Below are positions 30,934 through 40,906 of a stretch of 64,000 nucleotides of DNA, piece by piece; position 1 is the first letter of the stretch, and every line of letters begins with the position of its first letter. The DNA lies in NCBI RefSeq assembly GCF_007826885.1, contig NZ_ML675579.1:172767-236766 (forward strand). Reading direction: 5' to 3'. Both the position numbers and the translations under genes were made by a program. Under the pieces are notes generated by a model. It worked only from the letters and a program-made list of their open reading frames with translations. It did not search any database and was not told the origin of the DNA. Source of the stretch: Candidatus Nitrosocosmicus arcticus. GTDB lineage: Archaea > Thermoproteota > Nitrososphaeria > Nitrososphaerales > Nitrososphaeraceae.

Positions 30934-31995
30934 TCATTGCCTGTCACGAAAATAAGGCAGTACCTTATTACAAAATTTTTGTACAAATTCTACTTCATCA
31001 GGACTAGTACTCTGTAAATAAATTTGTGTAAAACCTGCATCAAAATACTCTTCTAGAGGTTTTATCAAATCTTCTATTGAGGTGACTATTAAAGTAGATT
31101 TTTTTAATTTTTCATCAGAAACCTCTTGCTCTGCTTTTTGCTGCAATTTCATAGGATTGTTAATTTCAGTATTAAATACATCCTCTATCTCTGTAGCTCT
31201 CCAAAAATCTGAAGATTTGAATGCTTTGTCATAGTCTTCAGAATATGATATTTTGGGTTTGCCTATTTTTTCAAGTTCCAAAGGATCTTTGCCTGCTTCC
31301 CGAGCAGCCTTATCAAATCTATCGAATACTTTCTTGGCTTGTTCTGGTTTTGAAATTGTTATTAAACCATCTGTATAATATGCAGCTGCATGGATCGCCT
31401 CCGAACCCGAAGCAGCCATATACAAAGGAATGTTTTCAGAAGAAGGAGGAGTATAAAGTTTAGCATCATTTGTTTTAAAATATTGTCCTTTAAATGTAAT
31501 AAAATCGTTACCTGATAAACTATTAGAATTAGAATAGGATTCATTATTCATTTGTTGTTGGCCAATTTCAACTTTGTTCCATAATTTCTTTATTATTAGT
31601 AATGCTTCAATGGTTCTGTCTAACCTGATTTTTGGGGAAGGCCAATCAAAACCCACAGAAACTTCGTTCATAGCTTCTCCAGTTCCTATTCCAAGAGCAA
31701 TTCGTCCCGGATACAACACATCGATAGAGGCAAAGGCCTGGGCTATAATTGCCGGATTGTATCTGAATACTGGAGCGGTGACTCCAGTAACAAACTTCAT
31801 ACTTTTTGTCTTTTCGGCAGCAGCCGCCAACCACACCCAGGTAAAATTTCCAAATCCGCCATCATGATGCCAAGGATGAAAGTGATCACTTGTCATGGTC
31901 GTAGTGAATCCCCCTCTTTCAGCTTCTAGTACGAATTTAAATAAATCCTGCATAGAGTATTGCTCTTGAGAAGCCCAGTATCCAATGAATTTCAT
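30934..31995 (-). CDS. F420-dependent LLM-class oxidoreductase
   Basis: 353 residues, TIM-barrel luciferase-like. N-terminal F-I-G-Y-W-A-S-Q-E and T-S-D-H-F-H-P-W match the F420-dependent glucose-6-phosphate dehydrogenase-like group; the F420 bulge region T-G-V-T-A-P-V-F-R-Y-N-P and G-I-G-T-G-E-A-M-N-E are present. A polar insertion (about residues 148-165, N/S rich) is unusual. Uses reduced F420; substrate unknown. Intact, ATG start. Confidence 0.88.
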   Translation of the reverse strand: MKFIGYWASQEQYSMQDLFKFVLEAERGGFTTTMTSDHFHPWHHDGGFGNFTWVWLAAAAEKTKSMKFVTGVTAPVFRYNPAIIAQAFASIDVLYPGRIALGIGTGEAMNEVSVGFDWPSPKIRLDRTIEALLIIKKLWNKVEIGQQQMNNESYSNSNSLSGNDFITFKGQYFKTNDAKLYTPPSSENIPLYMAASGSEAIHAAAYYTDGLITISKPEQAKKVFDRFDKAAREAGKDPLELEKIGKPKISYSEDYDKAFKSSDFWRATEIEDVFNTEINNPMKLQQKAEQEVSDEKLKKSTLIVTSIEDLIKPLEEYFDAGFTQIYLQSTSPDEVEFVQKFCNKVLPYFRDRQ

Positions 31996-32208
31996 ATTAG
32001 GACCTATTCAATATAGTATTTATCAAATATACCTAGAACCTTAAATAAAATATCCTATTGTGTTTATATCCCATTAACTGATATATCCACTACCATCTTC
32101 TAGACCCTTTGCTAATTCCCTTACACACATTATAAAATTGTCATTCAACTATAGGTATTTGTACAATGGTCTGTGATAATTTAGTTATTATTGGACTAAG
32201 TATGTAGT

Positions 32209-32568
32209 TTGAAGATACAAAAAAGAGTTAGAAATCTAACTTATAGCCAATCAATTATTGTAAGACCGACGATCAACTATGAAAAATTTGGATTTAAAAT
32301 GGGTATGTTACATATATATTTAAGAGAAGGAAATATCGATGAAATAGCCACGAGGGTCCGAGAAATTGAAGGAATCGAGTTTGTGGAAGTTCACATTGGA
32401 AACTCTGACATTATTGGAAAAGTATTATACAAGTATAGTAAAGAATTACTAAATATAACATCTCATATAAGAAAAACCAGGACGGTTGAAAAATTGGTGT
32501 GGTCGGAAATGATCTACAGAATCTATTCTAAAAATAATCCATTTCAATTCACAAAAAAGGTAATTTAA
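32209..32568 (+). CDS. Lrp/AsnC ligand-binding (RAM) domain protein
   Basis: 119 residues. After a basic N-terminal lead the sequence G-M-L-H-I-Y-L-R-E-G-N-I-D-E-I-A, V-R-E-I-E-G-I-E-F-V-E-V-H-I-G-N-S-D-I-I-G fits the alpha-beta RAM sensor domain of Lrp regulators. There is no helix-turn-helix, so it could bind a ligand or partner with a full-length Lrp protein. TTG start at 32209. Confidence 0.65.
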   Translation: MKIQKRVRNLTYSQSIIVRPTINYEKFGFKMGMLHIYLREGNIDEIATRVREIEGIEFVEVHIGNSDIIGKVLYKYSKELLNITSHIRKTRTVEKLVWSEMIYRIYSKNNPFQFTKKVI

Positions 32569-32847
32569 ATAAGCTTGTTTCAAAACTACTATTTTCCTTA
32601 CAGAAACTAATGTATGTGTTCATAAACATAATGACAAAATGATATTCAATTCTTTCATACATGATCCGGCTTTTCGTGATACTTGAGCTAATACCTATTG
32701 TTAAAATCTACTCAGATATTTTGATTGGATTAAAATTTTCTTGCTGTAAAAGTATATTAATTAATTTAGCACTATAATAAGTGACAAAATAAAATAATGA
32801 TCTATTTAGTACTCTCCACGTACAAGTTGCTTTACGGATTATGAGCC

Positions 32848-34842
32848 ATGAATCATAAATTTAATCATCTTAACAAAGATACAGAAATTGTTGGAAAAGG
32901 GTCTGAAATCGATCTGGGGGTCTTATCGTCTACACAAACTTTTCCGCCATCTATTACCTCATTGAATTTTCCTTTCGATTTAAAGGAGGACCAAATAGCA
33001 GCAGTAGATGCATGGATGGCAAACAATAACAGGGGAACTATTCTCTACAGTACAGGAACAGGAAAAACTGAGATAGCGTTTGAATGTGCAAAAAGGTTAG
33101 CGGGTCGCCATATATCACCTAAAAACATGGAATCACTTTCAAATGTGGATGAGTTAAATAATAATGATTTGATTTTGAAAAATAAACATAAGGATATTTC
33201 TGTTCCTAAACAGATTGAAATTGCTGCAGATACCAATAGGGAAAAAGATGTCGCCCCATATTCATTCTTCAATGTTTTATTTCTAGTACCCAGAATATCA
33301 TTAATAGATCAAACTGTAAATAGACTAATTTCATATGGCATCCCAAAGGAGAAAGTTGGAGTATATTTTGGGGAACGCAAAGAAAAAAAGGAGATAATGA
33401 TATGCACATACCATAGTGTAATAAGAAATCCACTATTGATTAGGCGTTCTAGTATGGTAATATTTGATGAAGTGCATTTGATAAGAGACACTTCAAAATC
33501 TTTCATCAAAATTTTTGACATTGTAGTTGAAGACCCAAAAAAGGCCATTCTAGGTCTTACGGCGACTTTGGATGAGCGGGATTTTAAAAACAGTACAATA
33601 CTGGCAGTTTTACCGCCAGTAATAAAATACACTATTAAAAAAGCAGTTATAGATAAAAGGCTAGCCAAACCGGTAGTAATTCCAATAAAAGTTTCTCTGA
33701 CAGAAAGTGAACAGAAAGAATACGATGTCTATTCCACGAAGATAAAGAATATTTCAAATAAATTCAAAAGATATGATGTCAGTTCAATGACCAATCTGTT
33801 GAAAAAAGGTGGATTTGCAAGCGGAATGGCGAAAGCTTGGTTTGCAAACATTCGAAAGAGGAAGTTGTTGTTAAGCTATGCTGAAAATAAATTATCTGAA
33901 GCAGCAAATATAATTCAAAATAAATTTCCAGATGAAAAAATAATGGTATTTAGTGAAACAATAGAATCTATTGAAAGGTTGAGGGATATCTTGGAGATTA
34001 GAGGAATGGAATCTAAAATAATTGATGCCAATGTAAAGACAATAGAAAGACAAAGGATTCTAAATAATTGGGGTAAGACTTTTAACGTTCTACTATCGGT
34101 ACATACTTTGGAAATAGGTTATGATGTTCCTCAAGTCAGGATAGAACTTATCCTGGCTACTACATCTAATATAAACCAAATAGTTCAAAGAATAGGCAGA
34201 GTACTTCGAAAGCATGAGGGCAAAAATATAGCTTTAATTTATGTGGTATATGTTCCTGACACGAAGGATGATAATGTAATCGAAGTAGTTAAAAAAGCCG
34301 TGACAGCCGAGAATGAAGAAATCAATATTATTCAGAAACAAAGATCTAAGAAGAAACGATCTAATAGTACGGTGGCTGAAAAAACATTACCGTCACCCTT
34401 GCCTTCGTCAATACAGGCTCATAAGATACAACAGTCTCAATCACTTGGACAAACATCCGTTATACCACTATCAGACAAATCTAAGAAAAGACGAAAAGAA
34501 ACTACAAATGAAAAAGTTACTGAAAAAGAAAATGTTGATAAAAGAATCCTCAAAGCATATGATATTGTGGAGTCAACTCTAAGTAAAGAATCTCTAATAG
34601 TTGAATCGAATTTCAAAACGATTAATATAAAGGATGGAACTGTGCCGGATCTTGTTAAGGAAAGTTTGGAGTCTGAGCTGGGCTTATACAAGGTAAAGAG
34701 CTCCATGGATAGAGGAAAAATTTATCTTGTGAACTTGGAAAAACAGAGTTGTACTTGTAATGATTTTATTTATAGACATGTAAAATGCAAACATATTCTA
34801 GCAACAGAAATCATTTCACCTAAATATAGTATAAAAAATTAA
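32848..34842 (+). CDS. XPB/Rad25-type superfamily 2 helicase with SWIM zinc finger
   Basis: 664 residues. Q-like lead F-D-L-K-E-D-Q-I-A-A-V, Walker A STGTGKT at 68-74, DEVH at 207-210, motif III-like G-L-T-A-T-L, then helicase C-terminal motifs V-F-S-E-T-I-E-S-I and Q-R-I-G-R-V-L-R. A basic, S/K-rich linker (about 490-560) leads to a SWIM finger, C-T-C then H-V-K-C-K-H, at about 635-650. ATP-driven DNA translocase for repair or transcription; SWIM likely binds DNA or protein. ATG start, intact. Confidence 0.85.
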   Translation: MNHKFNHLNKDTEIVGKGSEIDLGVLSSTQTFPPSITSLNFPFDLKEDQIAAVDAWMANNNRGTILYSTGTGKTEIAFECAKRLAGRHISPKNMESLSNVDELNNNDLILKNKHKDISVPKQIEIAADTNREKDVAPYSFFNVLFLVPRISLIDQTVNRLISYGIPKEKVGVYFGERKEKKEIMICTYHSVIRNPLLIRRSSMVIFDEVHLIRDTSKSFIKIFDIVVEDPKKAILGLTATLDERDFKNSTILAVLPPVIKYTIKKAVIDKRLAKPVVIPIKVSLTESEQKEYDVYSTKIKNISNKFKRYDVSSMTNLLKKGGFASGMAKAWFANIRKRKLLLSYAENKLSEAANIIQNKFPDEKIMVFSETIESIERLRDILEIRGMESKIIDANVKTIERQRILNNWGKTFNVLLSVHTLEIGYDVPQVRIELILATTSNINQIVQRIGRVLRKHEGKNIALIYVVYVPDTKDDNVIEVVKKAVTAENEEINIIQKQRSKKKRSNSTVAEKTLPSPLPSSIQAHKIQQSQSLGQTSVIPLSDKSKKRRKETTNEKVTEKENVDKRILKAYDIVESTLSKESLIVESNFKTINIKDGTVPDLVKESLESELGLYKVKSSMDRGKIYLVNLEKQSCTCNDFIYRHVKCKHILATEIISPKYSIKN

Positions 34843-35232
34843 TGGCTCAAGTATTTACAAATAAAATTACAAGACCACTTTTGACATTATTAAGCTAAAT
34901 CATGGGAGCAATTTTGCAGATCAAAGAACGATATAATACAAAAATAAAAATATAAAACTTTGAGTGATACATTAGTTAGTATTGATCTAGATTGTTAATT
35001 CTTTTCGTTTATCTATGAATGACTGTTAAGAGTATGATTATTAGCATTTGAAAATTTTCTTGGAATAAAATGCCTAGTGGATCATCATTTGTTGTTTTTT
35101 TTGATTTTCTAAATAGAACTCAATTAAACATGTTTTAGAATTATTTGGAGATCTGTAGAGCCATTATGAATTTTAATAATTCACAATTTGAAATGAATCA
35201 ATAAATTCATTCACAAATTGATTAGTAATTTC
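34843..35232. other. Intergenic region
   Basis: AT-rich spacer without coding signal; leads into a strong ribosome-binding site at 35233. Confidence 0.35.
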
Positions 35233-35241
35233 AAAGGAGGT
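35233..35241 (+). promoter_or_regulatory. Near-perfect Shine-Dalgarno before a micro-ORF
   Basis: AAAGGAGGT, five bases before an ATG at 35247. One of the strongest such sites in the window, though only a 13-codon ORF follows. Confidence 0.6.
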
Positions 35242-35246
35242 TAAAA

Positions 35247-35288
35247 ATGGATATTTTACCTTCAATATGTTATGGTCAAAGACTCTGA
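35247..35288 (+). CDS. 13-residue micro-ORF
   Basis: ATG to TGA encodes MDILPSICYGQRL. Support comes only from the SD site ideally placed before it. It may be a leader peptide or the stub of a lost gene; nothing downstream on the same strand is intact. Confidence 0.25.
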   Translation: MDILPSICYGQRL

Positions 35289-35386
35289 TTAGCGATCTAG
35301 AATAAGAATAAATTCAACTTTGCGAAATATAGGAGTTTCAGAAATACGTCAGTTATGATAAATACAAGTATTAATACTGCATATTT

Positions 35387-35638
35387 TTAAAGAAACACAC
35401 ACGTCCATATAAGATTGAATAGAACATATCTCAACCTAAAATATTCTCTCTTATCTAATAATAATGATCTTAAATATTCAACTTCTGATTTACATTCGGA
35501 GCAGAGAATATCCTCATCCTGCAAATCTCCCACATAAATTGCAGTTGAACAAATATTGCAGAATACAAAATCAATAGGACATCTGTTTCTTTCTGATTTT
35601 GCATAAATGGCATAGTCAACAGGATTATTGGTATGCAT
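35387..35638 (-). CDS. Small zinc-ribbon-like protein
   Basis: 83 residues with C-N-I-C (about 27-30) and C-S-E-C (about 46-49), the two knuckles of a zinc ribbon, plus C20. The C-terminus is basic and then hydrophobic (V-L-F-N-L-I-W-T-C-V-F-L). Possibly a nucleic-acid or adaptor protein. ATG start. Confidence 0.55.
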   Translation of the reverse strand: MHTNNPVDYAIYAKSERNRCPIDFVFCNICSTAIYVGDLQDEDILCSECKSEVEYLRSLLLDKREYFRLRYVLFNLIWTCVFL

Positions 35639-36166
35639 GTCAATACTTTAGTATCTTGTCAATATAATCTGTTCTTCTCCTATTCTTGTCAATAGTTACA
35701 AATGGTTTGAATTTCTCAAATTATTTCATCATAAGTTGGATTCTTGCTGTAAATTTAACCATGCAATCGTATTATCAATACCGATAAGATAGACTACATA
35801 GATTGAGGCCAAAACCATTTAAGACGAATTAAATACGACCAAATTGGTTAATTATTGTGTATTAGTATTAGTATAGGTTTATGATTATTATCACTTTCTA
35901 TGCAAGTTTTCTTTAGACGACCTATTTGTTATAGGTAGGGATTGAATTCAAAATGATGGTAATTAAAATTTAATTTATTCAAATAGTCCTAATATAATTA
36001 ATAAAAATATACAAAACTTCTATAAGCAGATTCAAGTTTTTCTTAAATATGAAGAAAATTTATTAATCTTGACAAGTTCAAATAGAAAACATGATAGAAC
36101 CCACAATTAGAATATAAAGATACTTTTTACTTGCATAAATCTATTGCATTGATCAATTTTTTTATA
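35639..36166. other. Intergenic region
   Basis: About 530 bp of very AT-rich sequence between two minus-strand zinc-ribbon genes. Nothing recognised. Confidence 0.35.
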
Positions 36167-36421
36167 TTAGATATTCAAACTATGTAATGAATTTTCATTT
36201 TTTGGTGCCTCGTTATAAGATTTACAATTAGGACATTGTAATATTATATCTCGATAATTGTAAATCATTACATTTTCTGCCAAAACAAATCCACAACAGC
36301 CACAAACGTGGGATTCTAGTTCGACCCCTTTGACTAACGCATCTTTATCCTCTGTACTAAAAATTATTCTTTTCTCTACGTTAGATGGGGATATGACGTG
36401 AAGTTTAATTATTTTAGTCAT
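36167..36421 (-). CDS. Small zinc-ribbon protein
   Basis: 84 residues: a short beta lead (M-T-K-I-I-K-L-H-V-I-S-P), then C-G-C-C-G-F and C-P-N-C-K-S, a zinc ribbon with about 23 residues between knuckles. Likely a regulator or adaptor. Not obviously a paralogue of the gene at 35387, although both are similar in size and strand. Confidence 0.55.
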   Translation of the reverse strand: MTKIIKLHVISPSNVEKRIIFSTEDKDALVKGVELESHVCGCCGFVLAENVMIYNYRDIILQCPNCKSYNEAPKNENSLHSLNI

Positions 36422-36652
36422 ATGACATTCATCTGCATTATCGAATTTAAAGTATACCTAATTTTCTTATGAGGAAAAATAGGTGAACAGTTCTACTACA
36501 ATAGTGAAGTTTCTAATAAACAAATATCTATTATATACGATTTACATAAATACAAAACCATTATTCAACTTACTTATCCAAGTAATTCATAGATTACTAG
36601 TATACTTTTGATCCCTTTATCATTTTTATAGCATCCGTCCATAACGAACTTT

Positions 36653-37060
36653 ATGAGTAATTCGGATAATTCTACAAAGCAAAAAGATTCTAGGGGTCAG
36701 GTAGCCATTTTCCTATACCGCGCCCCAAAGAAAAACTATGATGCTTTAGTAAAAATTAACAAGCACTCCCATGATTTTTTTATGAAACACGGCGTATTAA
36801 AATTTGAGGTCTTTACCCTTAATGCTAGAGAGAACATGATGGATTTTGTAAATTTATCAAAAACCATTTCTGCTAATGATGACGAGGATGTATGGTTAGA
36901 AATCCAGTCCTATAGGGATGCAAAACATGTACAGGAGTTTATGAAGGCAATGGAAGGTGATAAAAGTGGAGATGAAATGTATAAGGAATTCATGGAACTT
37001 ATTACTCCAGGTTCAATAGTTACTTTTGGGGATTTTAGTAAGTTGGAAGAAATATCTTAG
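36653..37060 (+). CDS. DUF1428-like protein
   Basis: 135 residues, ferredoxin-like dimeric alpha-beta barrel type. V-A-I-F-L-Y-R-A-P-K-K-N-Y-D-A-L and V-W-L-E-I-Q-S-Y-R-D, with M-E-L-I-T-P-G-S-I-V-T-F-G-D-F near the end, fit the DUF1428 pattern. Function unknown. ATG start at 36653, intact. Confidence 0.65.
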   Translation: MSNSDNSTKQKDSRGQVAIFLYRAPKKNYDALVKINKHSHDFFMKHGVLKFEVFTLNARENMMDFVNLSKTISANDDEDVWLEIQSYRDAKHVQEFMKAMEGDKSGDEMYKEFMELITPGSIVTFGDFSKLEEIS

Positions 37061-37198
37061 ATATCCTACCGATCGAATTTTTTATCCAATCTATACTACA
37101 TCTTTTTTTGCAATAAATCCATCAAACTAGTTGCTACAAAAAAGATATCTTGGAAACCACGATATGCAATACGATGAAAAATGCATTGGGTTAACTTC

Positions 37199-37777
37199 TT
37201 ATTCTATTTTTATATCCATTCCCTTTGACTTCACAGGTCCCTTTAGTTTTATCTTTAGTTCTAATATGCCGTTAGTGTAGAGGGGTTTGGCCGATGAATC
37301 TTCTAGTTCTGTCTTAACTGGAATCTCTGTATGGTATTTCTTATCGCCCTTTTCACAGTGCAATACAATAAGATTGTTCGATGCATTTACTTTGATGCCT
37401 CCCTTAGATATTCCGGGCATTTCAGTCGTAATGACCATCAAATTGCTTTTTTCATCAATCGACGTGTCCACTAATGGCTCTCTAACATTTGATTGTTCCA
37501 TGAGTCCTCTTGCTCCTGGTTTGACGTTTCAAATTCTCTTACATGTAGTTTCCCATAGGGACCTACTGTTATTTGGTATCCATAATAATAGGGAAACGTC
37601 GAAGTTTCTCTAAATGAATCCGCCGTAAATGGACATATTCCTTTTGTCGTATTGAAAACTCTATTTAGCATTTCTTCAGCTTGTGAAAATTCCCTATCCA
37701 TATCTCCAAAAAAATTTCTGAATACATTCCTTCTTGGAATTATTTCCCATTCGTCAATCGATCTAGCCTTCTGACAA
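37199..37777 (-). pseudogene. Hsp20 small heat-shock protein, frameshifted
   Basis: Pieces in order: D-E-W-E-I-I-P-R-R-N-V-F-R-N-F-F-G-D-M-D-R-E-F, then G-Y-Q-I-T-V-G-P-Y-G-K-L-H-V-R-E-F, and after a one-base shift near 37530, V-K-P-G-A-R-G-L-M-E-Q-S-N-V-R-E-P-L-V-D and the alpha-crystallin core with E-M-P-G-I-S-K. This is the standard thaumarchaeal Hsp20. The 5' end also lacks an in-frame start; a TTG at 37775-37777 is one base out of frame. Two lesions, so likely dead unless they are sequencing errors. Confidence 0.75.
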
Positions 37778-37971
37778 GTTGTAAAATATATTACAGGGTC
37801 TGGATACGAGTGAACTTACTATCTTTGATGAGTACCAATTTTATTACATACACACAGAAACCACATGACCAACCTAGCAACACATGGCCGATCAATCAAT
37901 CATATGAATCGCTAAAGATATCTAGGGGTTCATACATGTATAAGGACCAATAATATGAAAACTGAAATCTG

Positions 37972-38322
37972 TTAATTGAGGTTGTCTACGGGAAACAATA
38001 ATGTAGAGTGCATCAAATTAACAATTGGGATATATATGCACTGATTATTGTTACCAATTGCATCAGTAAATTTAAATTCAGCCGTCATTTTATTTAATTC
38101 TACAAATTTTGAGGATGTTTTTTCTTTTAAAATATGATAATGGGCAACAACCCCTCCAACCATGCCGGTATGTACAAATAGAATTTCCCTATCTTTGAAT
38201 GTTATCTGATAAAGCATTGGTGTAATGGCCATAAATGACTGCGACATGTATGATATGACATTTAACAAATCCTTCATATTTTCGTATTGTAAGTAAGTAG
38301 TAAACCATTCTCCTTGCGACAT
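37972..38322 (-). CDS. Hypothetical protein
   Basis: 116 residues, no signal or membrane helix; mixed alpha/beta with I-T-F-K-D-R-E-I-L-F-V-H-T-G and C-I-Y-I-P-I-V-N-L. I do not recognise it. ATG start, intact; a T-rich promoter-like stretch precedes it. Confidence 0.5.
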   Translation of the reverse strand: MSQGEWFTTYLQYENMKDLLNVISYMSQSFMAITPMLYQITFKDREILFVHTGMVGGVVAHYHILKEKTSSKFVELNKMTAEFKFTDAIGNNNQCIYIPIVNLMHSTLLFPVDNLN

Positions 38323-38530
38323 ATATTACCTTATAAGTCATATTATTATATGTGTTACCTTTAATCATACTAATGGGTAGTATCTTTTTTATCCGCTATT
38401 CATATTTGAAGAATTATATAAATCGTTTGAGGCTGCTTCAAGTGGTATATCTTTTTATACTAATATCATAAGCTTATAATTTTGGATTTACCTCATGTTC
38501 TATTTCGTTCTATTTGCATTAAGAACTGAT

Positions 38531-38992
38531 CTACAAAATATTTCTAAAATTCTTGATCTCTATTGTTTCAAAATCGGTCCAAATATTATAACCTGTGAAT
38601 ACAAATACTTGAAAGTGTAAATGTGGGATATAGGTATAACCGGTCATTCCAACTTTAGATATCTCTTCACCGGCTTTAACCTTCTGATTTAATTTGACCC
38701 TGGAGCTCTTGTAATCAAGGTGGTCATATCGAGAGTATTCCCCGTTTGAATGCCTGATTGTAATAAAATTAGTATAAAACCAGTACGATGCATCAGGACC
38801 TCCAACATTAAAATCATCATTGATGTAAGTTACTACTCCATCTGCTGCAGCAAGAACGGGTGTACCTTTAGGAGCAATAAAATCCACTGCATTCCGAAGC
38901 TTACCAATATGAGCAGGAGAAGATGATCTATCTATTCTTTGTAGCATTTCTCTAGGCACAGGGATCATGTACATGTTTTTTGCCCTCATCAA
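38531..38992 (-). CDS. M23/LytM-like peptidase fold protein with altered zinc site
   Basis: 153 residues. The fold is clear: N-A-V-D-F-I-A-P-K-G-T-P-V-L-A-A-A-D-G-V-V, Y-S-R-Y-D-H-L and H-L-H-F-Q-V. The first zinc ligand of the H-x-x-x-D motif is arginine here (R-N-A-V-D), while D, the H-x-H pair and the catalytic-site H remain. It may be a non-catalytic binding protein. No signal peptide is visible. Archaea lack peptidoglycan, so the target is unknown. Confidence 0.72.
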   Translation of the reverse strand: MMRAKNMYMIPVPREMLQRIDRSSSPAHIGKLRNAVDFIAPKGTPVLAAADGVVTYINDDFNVGGPDASYWFYTNFITIRHSNGEYSRYDHLDYKSSRVKLNQKVKAGEEISKVGMTGYTYIPHLHFQVFVFTGYNIWTDFETIEIKNFRNIL

Positions 38993-39192
38993 TAGAAAGT
39001 ATTCACTTTGTATCGATTATTGTTTATTATAGTATAATAACATTAGCTAAACCCCCTGGTGTCATATAGGATCCAAAGACATTGTTACCGTATATCCATT
39101 TTCCTAAAATAAAAAACAAGTGAAAAATCCGAACTCAACTTGATCGGATTAATATGCACGTTACGCCTATGTATTATTCTTTTATAGCTTTG

Positions 39193-39792
39193 TTAATGAT
39201 GAGTGGAGTTTGTAGTGGATGTAGTAGATGCGTTTACGTTTGAATTGGCTGCATCTTTAACTTCTGCTGCTAATTGTCTTGAATTTTGTTCAAACACTCT
39301 TGCGGTGTTTACTCCCATGTTTGATATGTGTCTTGCAGCGTCTTTTGTTTGTTGTAGTACTGGTTTCCATGCATCAAGGGTAGAGAAAATAACGTTGTTT
39401 GAAAGTCTAATAGCTGATACCGTGTTGTCTGCAACATTACTTACAAATGTTGTATATGCTTTAGCTGCTGCATCAGGAGAACAGAAGTTGGTAACTAATC
39501 CACTAAAGGCCTCATTATATGGTCTCCATGCTGATTGGAGTGAATTAACAACTTCTTTTTGAGAATCAATATATTCCTCTGAAATCTCTTTTGCGGTTTG
39601 TAGTGATTCTTCTTGATAACTATTTACAATGTTATTAATTCGTGGAATTTGTTTTCTTGATTCATCTATTGATTTTTTGATATTATCTTTAGTTTCATCT
39701 AATGATCTGTTAACTGATTCATTGAAATTACTGTTATTATTTTGTTCATGGGTATTATTTGAATTTTGGTTAGTTTCTATCTTCTTTGACAT
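39193..39792 (-). CDS. Phasin-like helical protein
   Basis: 199 residues, almost all helical, with N-rich and T/S-rich low-complexity ends. The middle (about 75-180) has W-R-P-Y-N-E-A-F and D-A-W-K-P-V-L-Q-Q-T-K-D-A-A-R, reminiscent of phasins on polyhydroxyalkanoate granules, which ammonia-oxidising soil archaea can make. No PHA synthase is nearby, so this is a structural guess. ATG start. Confidence 0.5.
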   Translation of the reverse strand: MSKKIETNQNSNNTHEQNNNSNFNESVNRSLDETKDNIKKSIDESRKQIPRINNIVNSYQEESLQTAKEISEEYIDSQKEVVNSLQSAWRPYNEAFSGLVTNFCSPDAAAKAYTTFVSNVADNTVSAIRLSNNVIFSTLDAWKPVLQQTKDAARHISNMGVNTARVFEQNSRQLAAEVKDAANSNVNASTTSTTNSTHH

Positions 39793-40074
39793 ACCATCTA
39801 TTAGGTACCGTACTATATAAACACCGGTATTAAACGGTTTTTAATACCAAATATTGACAAATCATAATTACTATTGGTATACTGTTTTAGAATATCTATT
39901 AAATGGTATGTTCTAAACCGTTTCTAAGCGAATGAATGCCCTGTTAGAGGGGTAATGAAATTGAACAATTTTACGAGGTCAGGTTAGTCTAGGTAATCAA
40001 GTTTAAGACTAACCAACCACCACTAAACTACTGAGTATACCCGTACTTTTTATAAACTCAAAATTGTCTGCACC

Positions 40075-40344
40075 CTAATATCGTATCAAATCCAAGGCCA
40101 ATTTCAATTTGGTTATTTCGTCTTGTAATACAAGAATCTCACTGTTATCCTTAGAATATTTCAATAATCTTTCACAGGCTTGAATCTGACTCAGCATTAA
40201 TTCGCCTTTATCTAGACAAAGACTATGAGAAGACTCGATGAAATGGTATGAAACACTTTTTCCCCTTTCATTACAGCCACATGTTTTTGCCTCAACCAGA
40301 TATGGTACTTCATTTTCAATAATATTCATCATTTGGAGTACCAC
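40075..40344 (-). CDS. Small hypothetical protein
   Basis: 89 residues with C-G-C-N near residue 22 and a helical C-terminus of leucine and lysine-rich heptads (L-Q-D-E-I-T-K-L-K-L-A-L). Possibly a small metal-binding coiled coil. Family unknown. Start ambiguous between two nearby methionines. Confidence 0.45.
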   Translation of the reverse strand: MVLQMMNIIENEVPYLVEAKTCGCNERGKSVSYHFIESSHSLCLDKGELMLSQIQACERLLKYSKDNSEILVLQDEITKLKLALDLIRY

Positions 40345-40663
40345 ACTAGCATTAATAAATAATAATTTGGACGATTGTCATAATATGGCAAATGCATTTT
40401 TGTTTGGATAGCTTATCATTCATAATTGTAGTATTTATTATTTAGATTGAGTAATCAAAAAATATGATCTTACTATTGAACAACCATGGGTAACACCTTG
40501 TAATCATCGTAATAAAATTTGTTAAAATAATGTCACAAAAGTAATTTAGTTGACCCAATTTCTTTTCATTATTATTTTCTTGTTATTGTTCTGACTACTG
40601 TCCCTAGCACTACAAGTCCGTAGATAGTTAAAAACTATTATGCATATTTTTTGATAGAATAAC
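40345..40663. other. Intergenic region
   Basis: About 320 bp between divergent small genes. Nothing recognised. Confidence 0.35.
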
Positions 40664-40906
40664 TTGGATACTGTATTGATAATAACACTTAAACGCCAAA
40701 TTCCTTATCTTATAGGCGGAACAATAACTGGTATTATAATGGCATATTTTTATGGATTCCTATTTACCATTGTAGTAAATAGTATTATCTGGTTCATAAT
40801 ATCGCTCGTGGTCAATAAATACTATTGGCATTATACGGGTTTTAAAGATGAAATGTATCTTTTTAAAAAATATTTAATTAATAGAAACAAAACTAAAACT
40901 AGCTAA
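40664..40906 (+). CDS. Small membrane protein
   Basis: 80 residues with two hydrophobic segments separated by a glycine-rich turn (G-G-T-I-T-G-I-I-M-A-Y) and a lysine-rich tail. TTG start at 40664. Function unknown. Confidence 0.5.
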   Translation: MDTVLIITLKRQIPYLIGGTITGIIMAYFYGFLFTIVVNSIIWFIISLVVNKYYWHYTGFKDEMYLFKKYLINRNKTKTS

